This document shows positions 46,849 through 58,421 of a stretch of 64,000 nt of DNA, in pieces. The notes beneath the pieces are model-generated. The model was not told where the DNA came from, ran no database searches, and saw only the letters and a program-made list of their open reading frames with translations. The position numbers and the translations under genes are program-made. Source of the DNA: Siderastrea siderea. Lineage: Eukaryota; Cnidaria; Anthozoa; Scleractinia; Rhizangiidae. The DNA is taken from assembly GCA_964030785.1 (NCBI GenBank), contig OZ034975.1:22948142-23012141 (forward strand). The letters are read 5' to 3'. Position 1 is the first letter of the stretch. Each line of letters begins with the position of its first letter.

Positions 46849-47981
46849 TCTATTAAACTTCTGTCAACTCCGTTCGCTTTGCGAGATGTCGATTGTCTGC
46901 GTTGTAAAGTTTTTACTTCTATAAGCGGACCGCAGAGGGAGCAAACCGCTACTACTAGGCTTTACGAACGTGTTTAACTTAGGCTATGTTGTGCTTCTTT
47001 GCCCCGTTCAAGACTCGATAATTTCCCGGTCTCGTTACATTTTGTGTTTTTTCAAACTGATTTCAGTTGTAGAATTAAGTACACTGCTCCATGAGGCAAA
47101 CGAGTGGGACGATGAGAGTGTTTTTAACAGCCTGGAGAGCCGATAGCTCAAGTATACACAACATTCTTTAGTCATTACGCGGCATTTTGTGCAAGATCGC
47201 GCTTCGAAAACCAGAAGGAAAATACAAAACTTGGCAAAAACACATTCGCGCTGGGGGGTTTCAAAACCTCATATTTTATAACTCGACCTCGTGTCTTTTT
47301 GCATTGATGGACGACTTAAAAAAGCCTTCATCCTGTCTTTCTTTTCTTGCCACGCACTTCATGAACAGACGAGAGCGCTTCAAAATAGTATTTTCGCCGA
47401 TTTTTTTCATGTTGTATAGAGAACAAAGCAACTTTAAAGCATTTTCTATGTCGTGCTTGTATTACAACGTATCGCTACTTACATTTGTAGAGAAATGTCC
47501 CGTAAAAAACCATGCGTTTTGAGAAATCAAAGTTTTCAAACAGATCGCACGTGCTCACAGGCGTAACAAAGTGCTAACGATGTCGTCATGAATTATGTCT
47601 AATTCGTTAGAACGCGCGTTTAATTACATGTTCTTTCGAAGGCAGCTGAGCTATTTCGAGAGTACTGCAGCGCCTAGCATTTTATTGTTAGGTGTATGAC
47701 ATGACACTGCCCTTGTTTAAATGCGTAGTAATATTATTGCTTGTGATAATTAAAGAAAAAAAAAGCAGTGTTGTTTTGTCCTAAAAGCTGCGCGCGCACA
47801 GACATGACAGCACAAAGCGCGCTCAATTTCCAGCTAAATTACTATTTCTTCTTGTTGTTTGCGCTGTTTGATCTCTCTTTCATAGATCAGACCGAGCTTA
47901 TCTGAGTTGCTCGAAACCAAACTTCAGTTAAGAGACACATAAGTCACAAGTAATTGGCCATTGACTTTTTATTCGAGTGGT

Positions 47982-47997
47982 GGCTCCTAAAGGAGCC
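47982..47997 (-). terminator. H3 3' stem-loop, unit 9
   Basis: GGCTCCTTTAGGAGCC on the transcript strand. Confidence 0.95.
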
Positions 47998-48026
47998 GTT
48001 TGTTGTGGTGCTCTCGGATGATTGAC

Positions 48027-48575
<549 letters not shown>

Positions 48576-48687
48576 TTAGATGTATTTATTTCATTAAAAC
48601 ATTCCGAGACCGCCCTACAAAAAATTTGCATTTGCTTTGTTTATCTGTATATATTGCGAAAAAAAAGGCATGTTTCCTGAGAGGTAA

Positions 48688-49080
<393 letters not shown>

Positions 49081-49113
49081 AGCGTTCCATAGCTACAAGT
49101 CTACAAAACAAAC

Positions 49114-49129
49114 GGCTCTTTTAGGAGCC
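49114..49129 (+). terminator. H4 3' stem-loop, unit 10
   Basis: GGCTCTTTTAGGAGCC. Confidence 0.95.
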
Positions 49130-50007
49130 AACAACTCACGCAAAAGTTGTGACCAATAAAGTGCTTATCTCCAAACCGATTTCGCGCACAGACATACAGA
49201 CAGTTTCGTAACCTTGAAATACACACCACATTCACTCACCTTAGATAAACAAACACAGCGAAACCGTAATAGGGATTACAGCGAAATAGAAACAAACAAA
49301 CAAACGAACAAACAAACACGACGACCATTAAAAATAAACAAACAACAACGATACATTACGTAATGGCATGAGAACATAAAATTGGTGAGGGTGGTTTTCA
49401 GCTAAGCACTGGATTATTTTTAACTGCTTGCGTGAACAAAACTTTCTTTACGCGTAGTGCGGATAAAAAGTACATTTCAGCCGCGCTAAAAGGGTTTTAG
49501 CCTTTATGACTGCTGTCACTTTTACCAGGTCAATTTATCAGTGGATAATCGACTCAGTCTATTCTTTCAAGAATCAAGCCAACATTTTCTTCTTTTGCAG
49601 GAATTTATTCCAGCCCGATGATTATCTCGTGCATTACCCAAATCAAATGTCCGCTGGCGTCTACGCGTGTCTTCGGAAGTTCATTCCCAGCGGTTCAATA
49701 TCAAGCACAGTAAGTGTCAAACTTTTACTTAAGTAATTTTTTTAAATCAATTTGTTTCATTGCCTTGCCAAACATGCACAGTTTCAAGTTTACCATGCAC
49801 GCGATCAACATCGCAGTCGCAGCGCTGCGCAATTAAGGGACTTTTTATGCTTGTTAGTTTTCAGAAAGCGCACACTTTACGCAAATAGGGAGTGTTATTC
49901 GTTGCAAACTAGAAATTATAAAACGATAAATGTGCTCCTTTGAAATTACATCTTTTGCTAGACATGAATTATTTGCTGATTGGCCATGACTTTATTTGAT
50001 ATTTGGT

Positions 50008-50023
50008 GGCTCCTAAAAGAGCC
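50008..50023 (-). terminator. H2A 3' stem-loop, unit 10
   Basis: GGCTCTTTTAGGAGCC on the transcript strand. Confidence 0.95.
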
Positions 50024-50052
50024 GTTTTTGTTTTCTGTGGTAAGCCTGTAGC

Positions 50053-50457
<405 letters not shown>

Positions 50458-50767
50458 TCAATGTGTCCGCTAAAATCTATGAACCCCAAATTTATTTTGC
50501 TTGTGCTGTCTTTCGCGGATCAAAACGCACCAATCAAGACGCGACCGTAGCTTCACAAAAGATATGCAAACTACCTTTGTTTTCGATTTTTTTCTTTAAG
50601 CGGCATCGGACTTTTTAACTAATAACCAATCGGTAAAAAGCACGGCAATTGTGATCCGCATACTAATTAATCCTATTGAATTTGTTGACATAAATAGAAA
50701 TTGCGCTAGCCTGAGTTATCGAAGCTGATTTCGAGAATCAAAGCGAATAATCCATAACTGAGAACTC

Positions 50768-51151
50768 ATGGCACCGAAAGTACCGGCCGCGAAAAAGGGT
50801 GAGAAGAGAGCGGGCAAGGCTAAGTCCGGGACGGCTGATGGTTCAGGCAAGAACAAGAAGCGGACTAGGAGAAAGGAGAGCTATGCGATCTACATCTACA
50901 AGGTCTTGAAGCAGGTGCACCCTGACACGGGCATCTCCAGCAAAGCCATGGGCATCATGAACTCCTTCGTGAACGACATCTTCGAGCGCATCGCCACGGA
51001 ATCTTCCCGCCTGGCCCACTACAACAAGAAATCCACCATTAGTTCCCGCGAGATCCAAACCGCCATCAGACTGCTTCTGCCCGGAGAATTGGCAAAGCAC
51101 GCCGTCAGCGAGGGTACCAAGGCCGTAACGAAGTTTACCAGCAGCAAGTGA
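50768..51151 (+). CDS. H2B: Histone H2B, unit 10
   Basis: Intact, identical to unit 1. Confidence 0.98.
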   Translation: MAPKVPAAKKGEKRAGKAKSGTADGSGKNKKRTRRKESYAIYIYKVLKQVHPDTGISSKAMGIMNSFVNDIFERIATESSRLAHYNKKSTISSREIQTAIRLLLPGELAKHAVSEGTKAVTKFTSSK

Positions 51152-51180
51152 GCTAGTCGCTCTTGCTGAAACAAACCAAC

Positions 51181-51196
51181 GGCTCTTTTAGGAGCC
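51181..51196 (+). terminator. H2B 3' stem-loop, unit 10
   Basis: GGCTCTTTTAGGAGCC. Confidence 0.95.
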
Positions 51197-51396
51197 ACTA
51201 AATGTCGTATAAAGCAATGTCCAACAATACTATCAAAACCCCTAACCCGCTATAAAGTAGGCAGACGCTCACAAACGAAAAAAATCTTAGTTGCTCCAGC
51301 TTTTCCGCGAACATTGAATCGCGACGAACAAAACAGCAATAATTGTAATTCCCGATATAGATATAACTGTGCATTACCCATACACACGATACCACG

Positions 51397-51441
51397 GTGT
51401 GTTTGTGTGTGTGTGTTTGTGTGTGTGTTTGTGTGTGTGTT

Positions 51442-51487
<46 letters not shown>

Positions 51488-51526
51488 TGTGTGTGTTTGG
51501 TTTGTTTGGTTTGTTTGGTTTGGTTT
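51397..51526 (+). repeat. GT-rich tract, unit 10 (130 bp)
   Basis: Longest tract in the array. It has one extra 10-bp TTTGTGTGTG block plus two further GT, so both the 10-bp block number and the GT core vary. Confidence 0.93.
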
Positions 51527-51840
51527 GACTTTTGTATTGTTTGTTTGTGTGTTTTGTTTTGTTTTTTTTCCTGTGGTGCATTAAGTTCACTGATTTGCGA
51601 GCAACAGCGATATTACAGAAATTATTGACCTGCCTCCACTGGCCGTAAAACTACGCGTACTCTTTTTATTTCCCTCTAAGCATTTGGTATCTCTGGTCTG
51701 TCTGTGATATCCAGACAATTAAATTAGCCGCTCTAGTTTCCGATATGATTCGGTATGGGTGGGCAATGGTACACGAAAAGGGAGGGGTGTGCTATTGTGT
51801 CAAATCATTGAAGGCTGATCATTGCTTTTCTTTATTTGGT

Positions 51841-51856
51841 GGCTCCTAAAGGAGCC
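51841..51856 (-). terminator. H1 3' stem-loop, unit 10
   Basis: GGCTCCTTTAGGAGCC on the transcript strand. Confidence 0.95.
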
Positions 51857-51878
51857 GTTTTGTTAAAGTGGTGCGTGT

Positions 51879-52433
51879 TCACTTCTTGCTAACTTTCTTG
51901 GCTGCCGGCTTTCTAGTAGGCGCCTTTGTGTTCTCCTTCGACTTCTTTGCTGACGGCTTCTTGGCTGTGCTGTTCTTTGGGACTGAAGCTCTCTGCTTTG
52001 TGGTGGATTTCTTCTCTTTCTTGGCAGGCTTAGGCTTAGCAGCGGGCTTTTTCTTTACCGGGGATATTTTAGCCGCTGGTGTTTTGGTCTTCTTTTCTGA
52101 CTTAGCAGCGGCGGGCTTCTTCTTTGCCGGGACTGGCTTTTTCGCTGCTTTCTTCTCCTCCTCCTTGTTGACCTTGAAGGATCCCGAGGCTCCCACGCCT
52201 TTCGTGTGAATGAATTTCCCACTGACCTCGCCCCGTTTTAGAGCTTGCTTGATGTATTGGTGTGCCCTATCTCCCACTTTGTAGTTGGACTTGATGTACT
52301 TTTCGATGGCTTGAAGCGACGAGCCGTTTCTCTCCTTAAGAGCGACAATGGCAGCCTTGATCATTTCGGTATATTTGGGATGTTCGACAGGCTTTTTAGC
52401 GCCTTCCTTTTTCTTTCCGCTGTTGTCAGACAT
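51879..52433 (-). CDS. H1: Linker histone H1, unit 10
   Basis: Intact 184 residues identical to unit 1. One silent C-to-T change on the plus strand near 52256 falls in a Tyr/Gln-region codon of the globular domain. The insertion lies about 630 bp upstream of its start, beyond the TATA-like and AC-box elements, so its core promoter is kept. Confidence 0.98.
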   Translation of the reverse strand: MSDNSGKKKEGAKKPVEHPKYTEMIKAAIVALKERNGSSLQAIEKYIKSNYKVGDRAHQYIKQALKRGEVSGKFIHTKGVGASGSFKVNKEEEKKAAKKPVPAKKKPAAAKSEKKTKTPAAKISPVKKKPAAKPKPAKKEKKSTTKQRASVPKNSTAKKPSAKKSKENTKAPTRKPAAKKVSKK

Positions 52434-53060
52434 TCTATTAAACTTCTGTCAACTCCGTTCGCTTTGCGAGATGTCGATTGTCTGCGTTGTAAAGTTTTTA
52501 CTTCTATAAGCGGACCGCAGAGGGAGCAAACCGCTACTACTAGGCTTTACGAACGTGTTTAACTTAGGCTATGTTGTGCTTCTTTGCCCCGTTCAAGACT
52601 CGATAATTTCCCGGTCTCGTTACATTTTGTGTTTTTTCAAACTGATTTCAGTTGTAGAATTAAGTACACTGCTCCATGAGGCAAACGAGTGGGACGATGA
52701 GAGTGTTTTTAACAGCCTGGAGAGCCGATAGCTCAAGTATACACAACATTCTTTAGTCATTACGCGGCATTTTGTGCAAGATCGCGCTTCGAAAACCAGA
52801 AGGAAAATACAAAACTTCGCAAAAACACATTCGCGCTGGGGGGTTTCAAAACCTCATATTTTATAACTCGACCTCGTGTCTTTTTGCATTGATGGACGAC
52901 TTAAAAAAGCCTTCATCCTGTCTTTCTTTTCTTGCCACGCACTTCATGAACAGACGAGAGCGCTTCAAAATAGTATTTTCGCCGATTTTTTTCATGTTGT
53001 ATAGAGAACAAAGCAACTTTAAAGCATTTTCTATGTCGTGCTTGTATTACAACGTATCGC

Positions 53061-53062
53061 TA
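53061..53062 (+). repeat. TA target-site duplication, left
   Basis: Uninterrupted units read GCTACTTACAT. Here GCTA is followed by the element and the sequence resumes as TACTTACAT at 62648, so TA is duplicated. Confidence 0.85.
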
Positions 53063-53072
53063 CCCTTGCGAA
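53063..53072 (+). repeat. Terminal inverted repeat, left
   Basis: CCCTTGCGAA, exact reverse complement of 62638-62647. Confidence 0.9.
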
Positions 53073-53081
53073 ATAACTCTG

Positions 53082-53435
53082 AGAATTCCTAGGAATTCCT
53101 AAGAATATCCTAAGAATTCCTAGGAAAAAATTCTTAGGAATTCCTGAGAATTCCTAGGAATTCCTAAGAATTTGAGGTGTGAATTTTCACGGTAAATTTG
53201 GACTTGGAATTCCTAAGAATTCTTAGGAATTCCAAGTTTAAATGGTGCTGGCTTGAAATTCCTAGGAATTCCTAGGAATTCCAACTAAAAGAAAATCAAA
53301 GATAGAATTCCCAGTTACTTTCAGAAATTCCTAGGAATTCCAAGGAATGTTAAAGAATAACTGGGAATTTTTGGGAATAAGTGGGAAAAAATAGGAATAT
53401 GGTCAGGAATTTGTGGGAATAAATGGGAATTTCTT
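53082..53435 (+). repeat. Left subterminal repeat cluster
   Basis: At least eight full or partial copies of GAATTCCTAGGAATTCC-like palindromes lie in 53082-53345, followed by GGGAATTTTTGGGAATAAGT-type repeats to about 53435. Mirrored by 62306-62632. Confidence 0.85.
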
Positions 53436-53993
53436 AAATAAGTGGGGGAAACATTAGAAACTTGACCCGAAATGGTAACAAAAAAACAGCTGTTGGACAC
53501 GATACAATATCCCTCAATTTAAAGGTCAGTTGCTGATATTTAAAGTAGACAAATCGAGGGTCTGGTTTTTTAACCAAGCTTGGACCGGGGTAAAAACCTG
53601 GTTTTCCCGGGCTCTTGGTACAAGGGCACATTCAGTTTACCTCAGAATGTCTGTTTTCAACATATCTTCAACAGGAGTTAAATGATAAAATTAGTTCAAT
53701 ATCATTTTGTACCTTATATTTTTGTTTATGAGGCAAAATTGGAAATACAATTCAACAATCATCAAGTACCACCGTCACTGATTTTACATATAGGTCTTAT
53801 CTGTTTTGGCTGCCTTCAGTTCACTTGCTGTTAACAGTCTTCTGAGTTCGGTCCTCTGATGGCCTTATACATGTGGTCCTAGGAAAAAAATCGAAATTTT
53901 ATATAAATTCTAGACCTGTCATACACTCAACATTATTAATAGGTTGCAGCGTTAATTTTCAATAAAATATAAGGTACATATGCACATGTACAG
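53436..53993. other. Element interior, no gene seen
   Basis: AT-rich, with a short imperfect palindrome near 53562-53587 (CTGGTTTTTTAACCAAG core). No recognisable coding region. Confidence 0.6.
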
Positions 53994-54150
53994 GTTGTGG
54001 TTCAAATTTTTCTTTGGTTTAAAAATTTTCAAACCAGTATAATTTTTATTTCCCTTTGTCTCAGATTCATTACCAAAGTCTAAGGCAAAGGAAAATAAAA
54101 ATTAATCTGGTTTGAAAAGTTTCAAACTAAAGAAAAATTTGAACCACAAC
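53994..54150. mobile_element. 157-bp palindromic MITE-like element
   Basis: The left arm starts GTTGTGGTTCAAATTTTTCT and the right arm ends with its complement AAATTTGAACCACAAC. The arms are about 65 bp with minor differences around a short central loop. No clear target duplication was found. Probably a miniature inverted-repeat element nested in the larger transposon. Confidence 0.65.
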
Positions 54151-54256
54151 ATACATTTACAATTACAGTTCAAGTAGTAAACAAAATAAAGTAAACAGTC
54201 AAGTAGTGTGTTCCAAAGATGTGGAGGCCTGAGTGGCACAATAAGAATGATATCTG

Positions 54257-54852
54257 CACAGGCGTCCCAAACTCACGATTCGAGAAATCGATTGAATAAA
54301 TGATTTATGTAAGCGTATGAATGATTTATGTAAGCGTATGAGTGATTTATGTAAGCGTGATCGAGTGGGACGAAATTTGAGCACTCTACAAGACTTTGCA
54401 TGGAGTTTAAAATAACGTGGAATAAAAGTGCTCGACGAAATAAAATTTTACCTTCTTTTCAATAAAATAAAGAAAATGTACTCATCTTTCTTGATTTCTG
54501 TTGTCCTTTTGGGTGATTACATCGCTTTTGGGGGGTAAAAACCTCAAAACCCCCCAAAAACGATGAAATCGCCCAAAAGGACAACAGAAATCAAGAAATG
54601 TGAGTACATTTTCTTTATTTTATTGAAAAGAAGGTAAAATTCTATTTCGTCAAGCGCTTTTATTCCACGTTATTTTAAACTCCATACAAAGTCTCACAGA
54701 GCGCTCAAATTTCCAACGGCCTAAATTGTAACACAACACCGCGCACCTCAAGTAGTCACGTCCCACTCGATACGCTTACATAAATCACTCATACGCTTAC
54801 ATAAATCATTTATTCGATCGATTTCTCGAATCGTGAGTTTGGGACGCCTGTG
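54257..54852. mobile_element. Nested 596-bp fold-back element with 7-bp duplications
   Basis: Almost the whole element is two inverted arms of nearly 300 bp, starting CACAGGCGTCCCAAACTCAC and ending with its complement, around a short A/T and C/G-rich centre near 54535-54545. It is flanked by ATATCTG at 54250-54256 and 54853-54859 (8 bp, GATATCTG, if one end base is assigned differently). The left arm has three tandem copies of a GATTTATGTAAGCGTATGA motif of about 20 bp; the right arm has two. A duplication of 7-8 bp suggests a hAT-like origin. No coding capacity. Confidence 0.85.
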
Positions 54853-55067
54853 ATATCTGAAGCTAAGCTCTCACTTGAGTGACATTCACATTGCTTTAGC
54901 ATTACAGTGATAGACCATTTCAAATCCTTAAAAACACTAACCAGAGAAGAATTTTCTGATACACCATAAAAGAACACTGTAGTTAGTGAATACATGGTGA
55001 TGGCTTTCACATGTTCATGTATGGGGTTCTCAAAATTCTCAGACTAATAATTATGTTCTAATTGAAT

Positions 55068-55200
55068 GAGTGGGAAGGTAAGACAAGAAAATGTTTGGCT
55101 TAAGGCTTAATGTTTGGCATATCGACCAAATGCAGGAGGTCTGTGTGCCATGCCTGAGAGCCAAATACATGGTATTTTACCATCCACCTGGACCTATGAG
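55068..55200 (+). repeat. Diverged interspersed repeat, copy A
   Basis: Shares scattered blocks with 61305-61425: GAGTGGGA at the start, a TTTGGCT stretch, and GCCATG followed by GAG-CCAAATA. They look like old copies of one repeat family. Confidence 0.4.
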
Positions 55201-57183
55201 TGTAGATGTAGGTGTTGAAATGGAATGAGACCCCAAGAAAAGCTGAATCTGAGGTGTTCCCTTTTAGCAATCAGGAGCTCTAACCCCTTTTATTGTACAG
55301 AATGTAGCTTACACATGAGTCTAGAAGGAGCTATATTGTAGGTCATTGCTTACAAGGTCACCATACAGTCAGGATGCCCTCAACACTGCCCTTTCTAGCC
55401 AAATGCAGGACATGATGTAGTATGAACCTAGTTAGATTATCTACCTCACTACCAGTTTCCTTGCAGCTTAATTTATTTAGTAAAATGTATCATGTAGTTC
55501 AGCTGGAGTGTAGAAGGTCAGGGGTTTGATTTAAGTCAAGGGACTATTTACTATAAATGTTCTGCTTGCTATACGCAACATGTTGAGCACATTTTTAAAA
55601 TTTTTAATATGTTTCATCCTGCTTACTCTGCAATCTTAAAAAATATAATCGTTTTTGGTTAATGCATGACCAATCTCTGTAGTTATTTACAATATTTAGC
55701 ACATGGTGTTTGTTTCAGTGACTGTTCAATATTGTAGTCACAATGTACAAGTACATGTATGTAGTCCACTATAATCTACACGAAGTATTCATGTCTTAAT
55801 AATTCAAGCAGTTATCACCAAGGAGATATTGCCTTGATATGACATGAATCCATGGCAGAGTTCAACAACTCCAAACTCTGTGTACGTAATTCTGTCATAA
55901 TCCCTGAAGAACAGCCTGCGACCCAAAGCCTAATTACATGTTACACATACTACCCGTATGTTTAAAGAAAACAGATCTAAGCAATACAAATTGAAGTGTT
56001 ACAATGAGGATTCTAATGTATATGTTTGAGTAACTTACCTGAACAAGTGTGATGTATTTCTTTGCCATGTACAATGTGCATCAACAAACTGTTTTGCTGT
56101 AGAACTGGGAGTACATACAATGTGTACATACGTAGACCCTGAAGAAAAATATTCTGATTAATAAAACTTTGGCTCATAAACAAATTAATATACCATGCAC
56201 TAATATTAAGCTAAGGTGAACGCAAACCATACTCTAATTCTATCTACACCACAGTACATGTAGTACAGTACTTTGCAGATCCTAGGAGATTGTTGAAGGA
56301 GCAATGTAGATTTACAATGTATATGCATGCAGAGGTTCAGTTTTAACTGAAATTTAACTTCTAGTATGTAACTAACAGTGTCAGCCATCTAGCCCAGTTG
56401 ATTGTGTTACAGACTTTTCAATAATTTTGCAATCAAAACAAGAATTAAGGTCATTCCCCCGAAATAAAATTTAACATATTTTTGTCAATCTTTCAACAGT
56501 TGTTATCTACCGTGCAGTGTTTTGAAATATAAAATAAAAAGAATAGGTCCCCATGTCCGTTCACGAGATATCATCATCTCAAGTTACCCCATAATTCCAT
56601 GCAATTCTGCCTGACAAACACATGTGTACTTGATCAGTTTATGCTACTTTCCATAGGAACAGGAAGCACATAATTAAAGCAAATCTTGAAACAATCTACT
56701 AGATGTGAAATACCGATAACAAGGAACAATTTACTAGATGTTTTATGGCAGATGCTGGAAGCATCAGACGAAATTGACTTCAAACCTTCCTCACGTGCGT
56801 GTTCTCGAGGTCATGATTTCATCTCCATGAGTAATGCGTTTCTAGTAATAACCTTTTTTTTTGAACATGTGTTTTTTTTTCTAACTCTTTGAACAAAAAG
56901 AGGATGAACGGTTGGTCAAAAATAAGTGGAAAAAAAGATAGGTCACCATGCTTGTTTAAGAGTAAATGACCTTTCTTTTCGCTGGTGAGCTTAGCCTCAT
57001 GGGAAATCCATTACTCCCTGGACATGTGCACACTGTGAGCACGCGCTAATAACGCCACAAATCATGCGCATTAAGGATGTGCAATGCAATACAGGGCAAT
57101 GACCTTAAAAAAATTGGTGTGATACAAAAGATGTTCAGTAAGTTTAATTAATATTTGGTTCATGCCAGTCATGCAAAGAACTT
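55201..57183. other. Element interior, no gene seen
   Basis: About 2 kb of AT-rich sequence, with many stop codons in all frames. No convincing gene, RNA or structured repeat was recognised. Confidence 0.6.
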
Positions 57184-57192
57184 ACTAGAATC

Positions 57193-58412
57193 TAGCCTGC
57201 GAGCAGGCTCACTTAGTGTGCTATTCGTGCAAGTATCTTGGCGGCGGAAGTCGGCAAGCAAAGCGAGCAGGCGAGAAGAATGGTGCGAGGAAAAGTGAGC
57301 CTGCGGAAAAGCCACTGAATTTTGAATTCTCTGCGTTCGTCCATGAACACAGCATTCTGATTGGTTTGAAATGACACATGATAACAGACTTTATTATTGT
57401 GACAAATAACAAGCAAAGTGGTGTTATTGGTTGTCACCGTTCTCGGTTTCTTAGAGTGCGAGAAGTCTCTTTCTTCTTCTAATTTTAGCGAGAAGGAAAA
57501 TAGGACAACTGTTCACAGTCTGTCAGTTTTTCAATCGATTCAATTTCTTAATGTGACTCAGCTGGTTGCATCTGGTTAGCGACTGCAGTTTTGTGTAATT
57601 TTTTGGAATATCAGCCACACTGGTTTTAGTGCATGGTGGTTTTCAAGCCTATCTTCTTGGGATCTCTGTAATGACAGGAAATGTAACATCTTTTTTTGAC
57701 CATGCAATGGGCATTATCTTGCAGTCATTGTTACACTGAGTTCAGTTATTTGTCATCGTGGGAAGATGGTATCGTTTGTTCCTGGTTACAGATGTTTGCA
57801 ACGCATAATGTAAGGGTGATTAGTCTTCTGAGGTAGCAGCTCGATACTCTTTGTTATTGTAAATTTCATATCCCTACAGTGTATACAGTGTATACTGTAT
57901 ACACAGTGTATACTGATTTCGAATAGAACACATTTTTAAAATGTAGACTTTCAGAAAAGTCCTTTGTCCCATTTTATATGGTGCAGGACTTCATCGCTCC
58001 ACCGCTTCGCAGCCTAAAAAGCTTGCTCCACTCACTTTACGGCTTTTGTGCTCTGAAACTCGTGAGGTCGATTTGTGGCAAGTCTAATTTAAACGCGGCA
58101 AAAATTGTCAACTGTGTTTATAATTTTCTTTTACACTATTCTGGTACATTCATAAAGAACTCGATCCTCTCGAGTGTGAAAATCTGCTGTGGTGTTTGAT
58201 TAAAGTTTGCTTCGCTTGCTGATTGGTTAGATAATTGATACCTTGACAGTTAAGACTTGTCACCTCACAGGGGCGGAATTCAAAATTCAATGGCTTTCGT
58301 GCAGGCTCACTTTTCCTCGCCCCATTATTCTCGCCGGCTCGCTTCGCTCACCGACTTCCGCCGCCTATATACTCGCGCGAATAGCACACTAAGTGTGCCT
58401 GCTCACAGGCTA
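57193..58412. mobile_element. Nested 1,220-bp element with 9-bp target duplications
   Basis: The inverted ends TAGCCTGCGAGCAGGC and GCCTGCTCACAGGCTA continue as an imperfect inverted repeat of about 140 bp (57193-57330 against 58275-58412), both containing CACTTAGTGTGCTATTCG-like sequence. Flanks are ACTAGAATC (57184-57192) and ACTAGAGTC (58413-58421), 8 of 9 identical. A 9-bp duplication and long inverted ends suggest a Mutator-like non-autonomous element. The interior has no transposase. A small palindromic GTATAC-rich stretch lies at 57876-57915. Confidence 0.7.
57876..57915. repeat. GTATAC-rich short palindrome
   Basis: Overlapping repeats of CAGTGTATAC and its complement form a self-complementary stretch of about 40 bp. 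It may form a cruciform; no function is inferred. Confidence 0.6.
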
Positions 58413-58421
58413 ACTAGAGTC

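Noticed and set aside
53061..53063. TAC (3-bp) target duplication
   Set aside because: Also compatible with the flanks, but it would make the two ends unequal (CCTTGCGAA against GGG); TA with CCCTTGCGAA is symmetrical.
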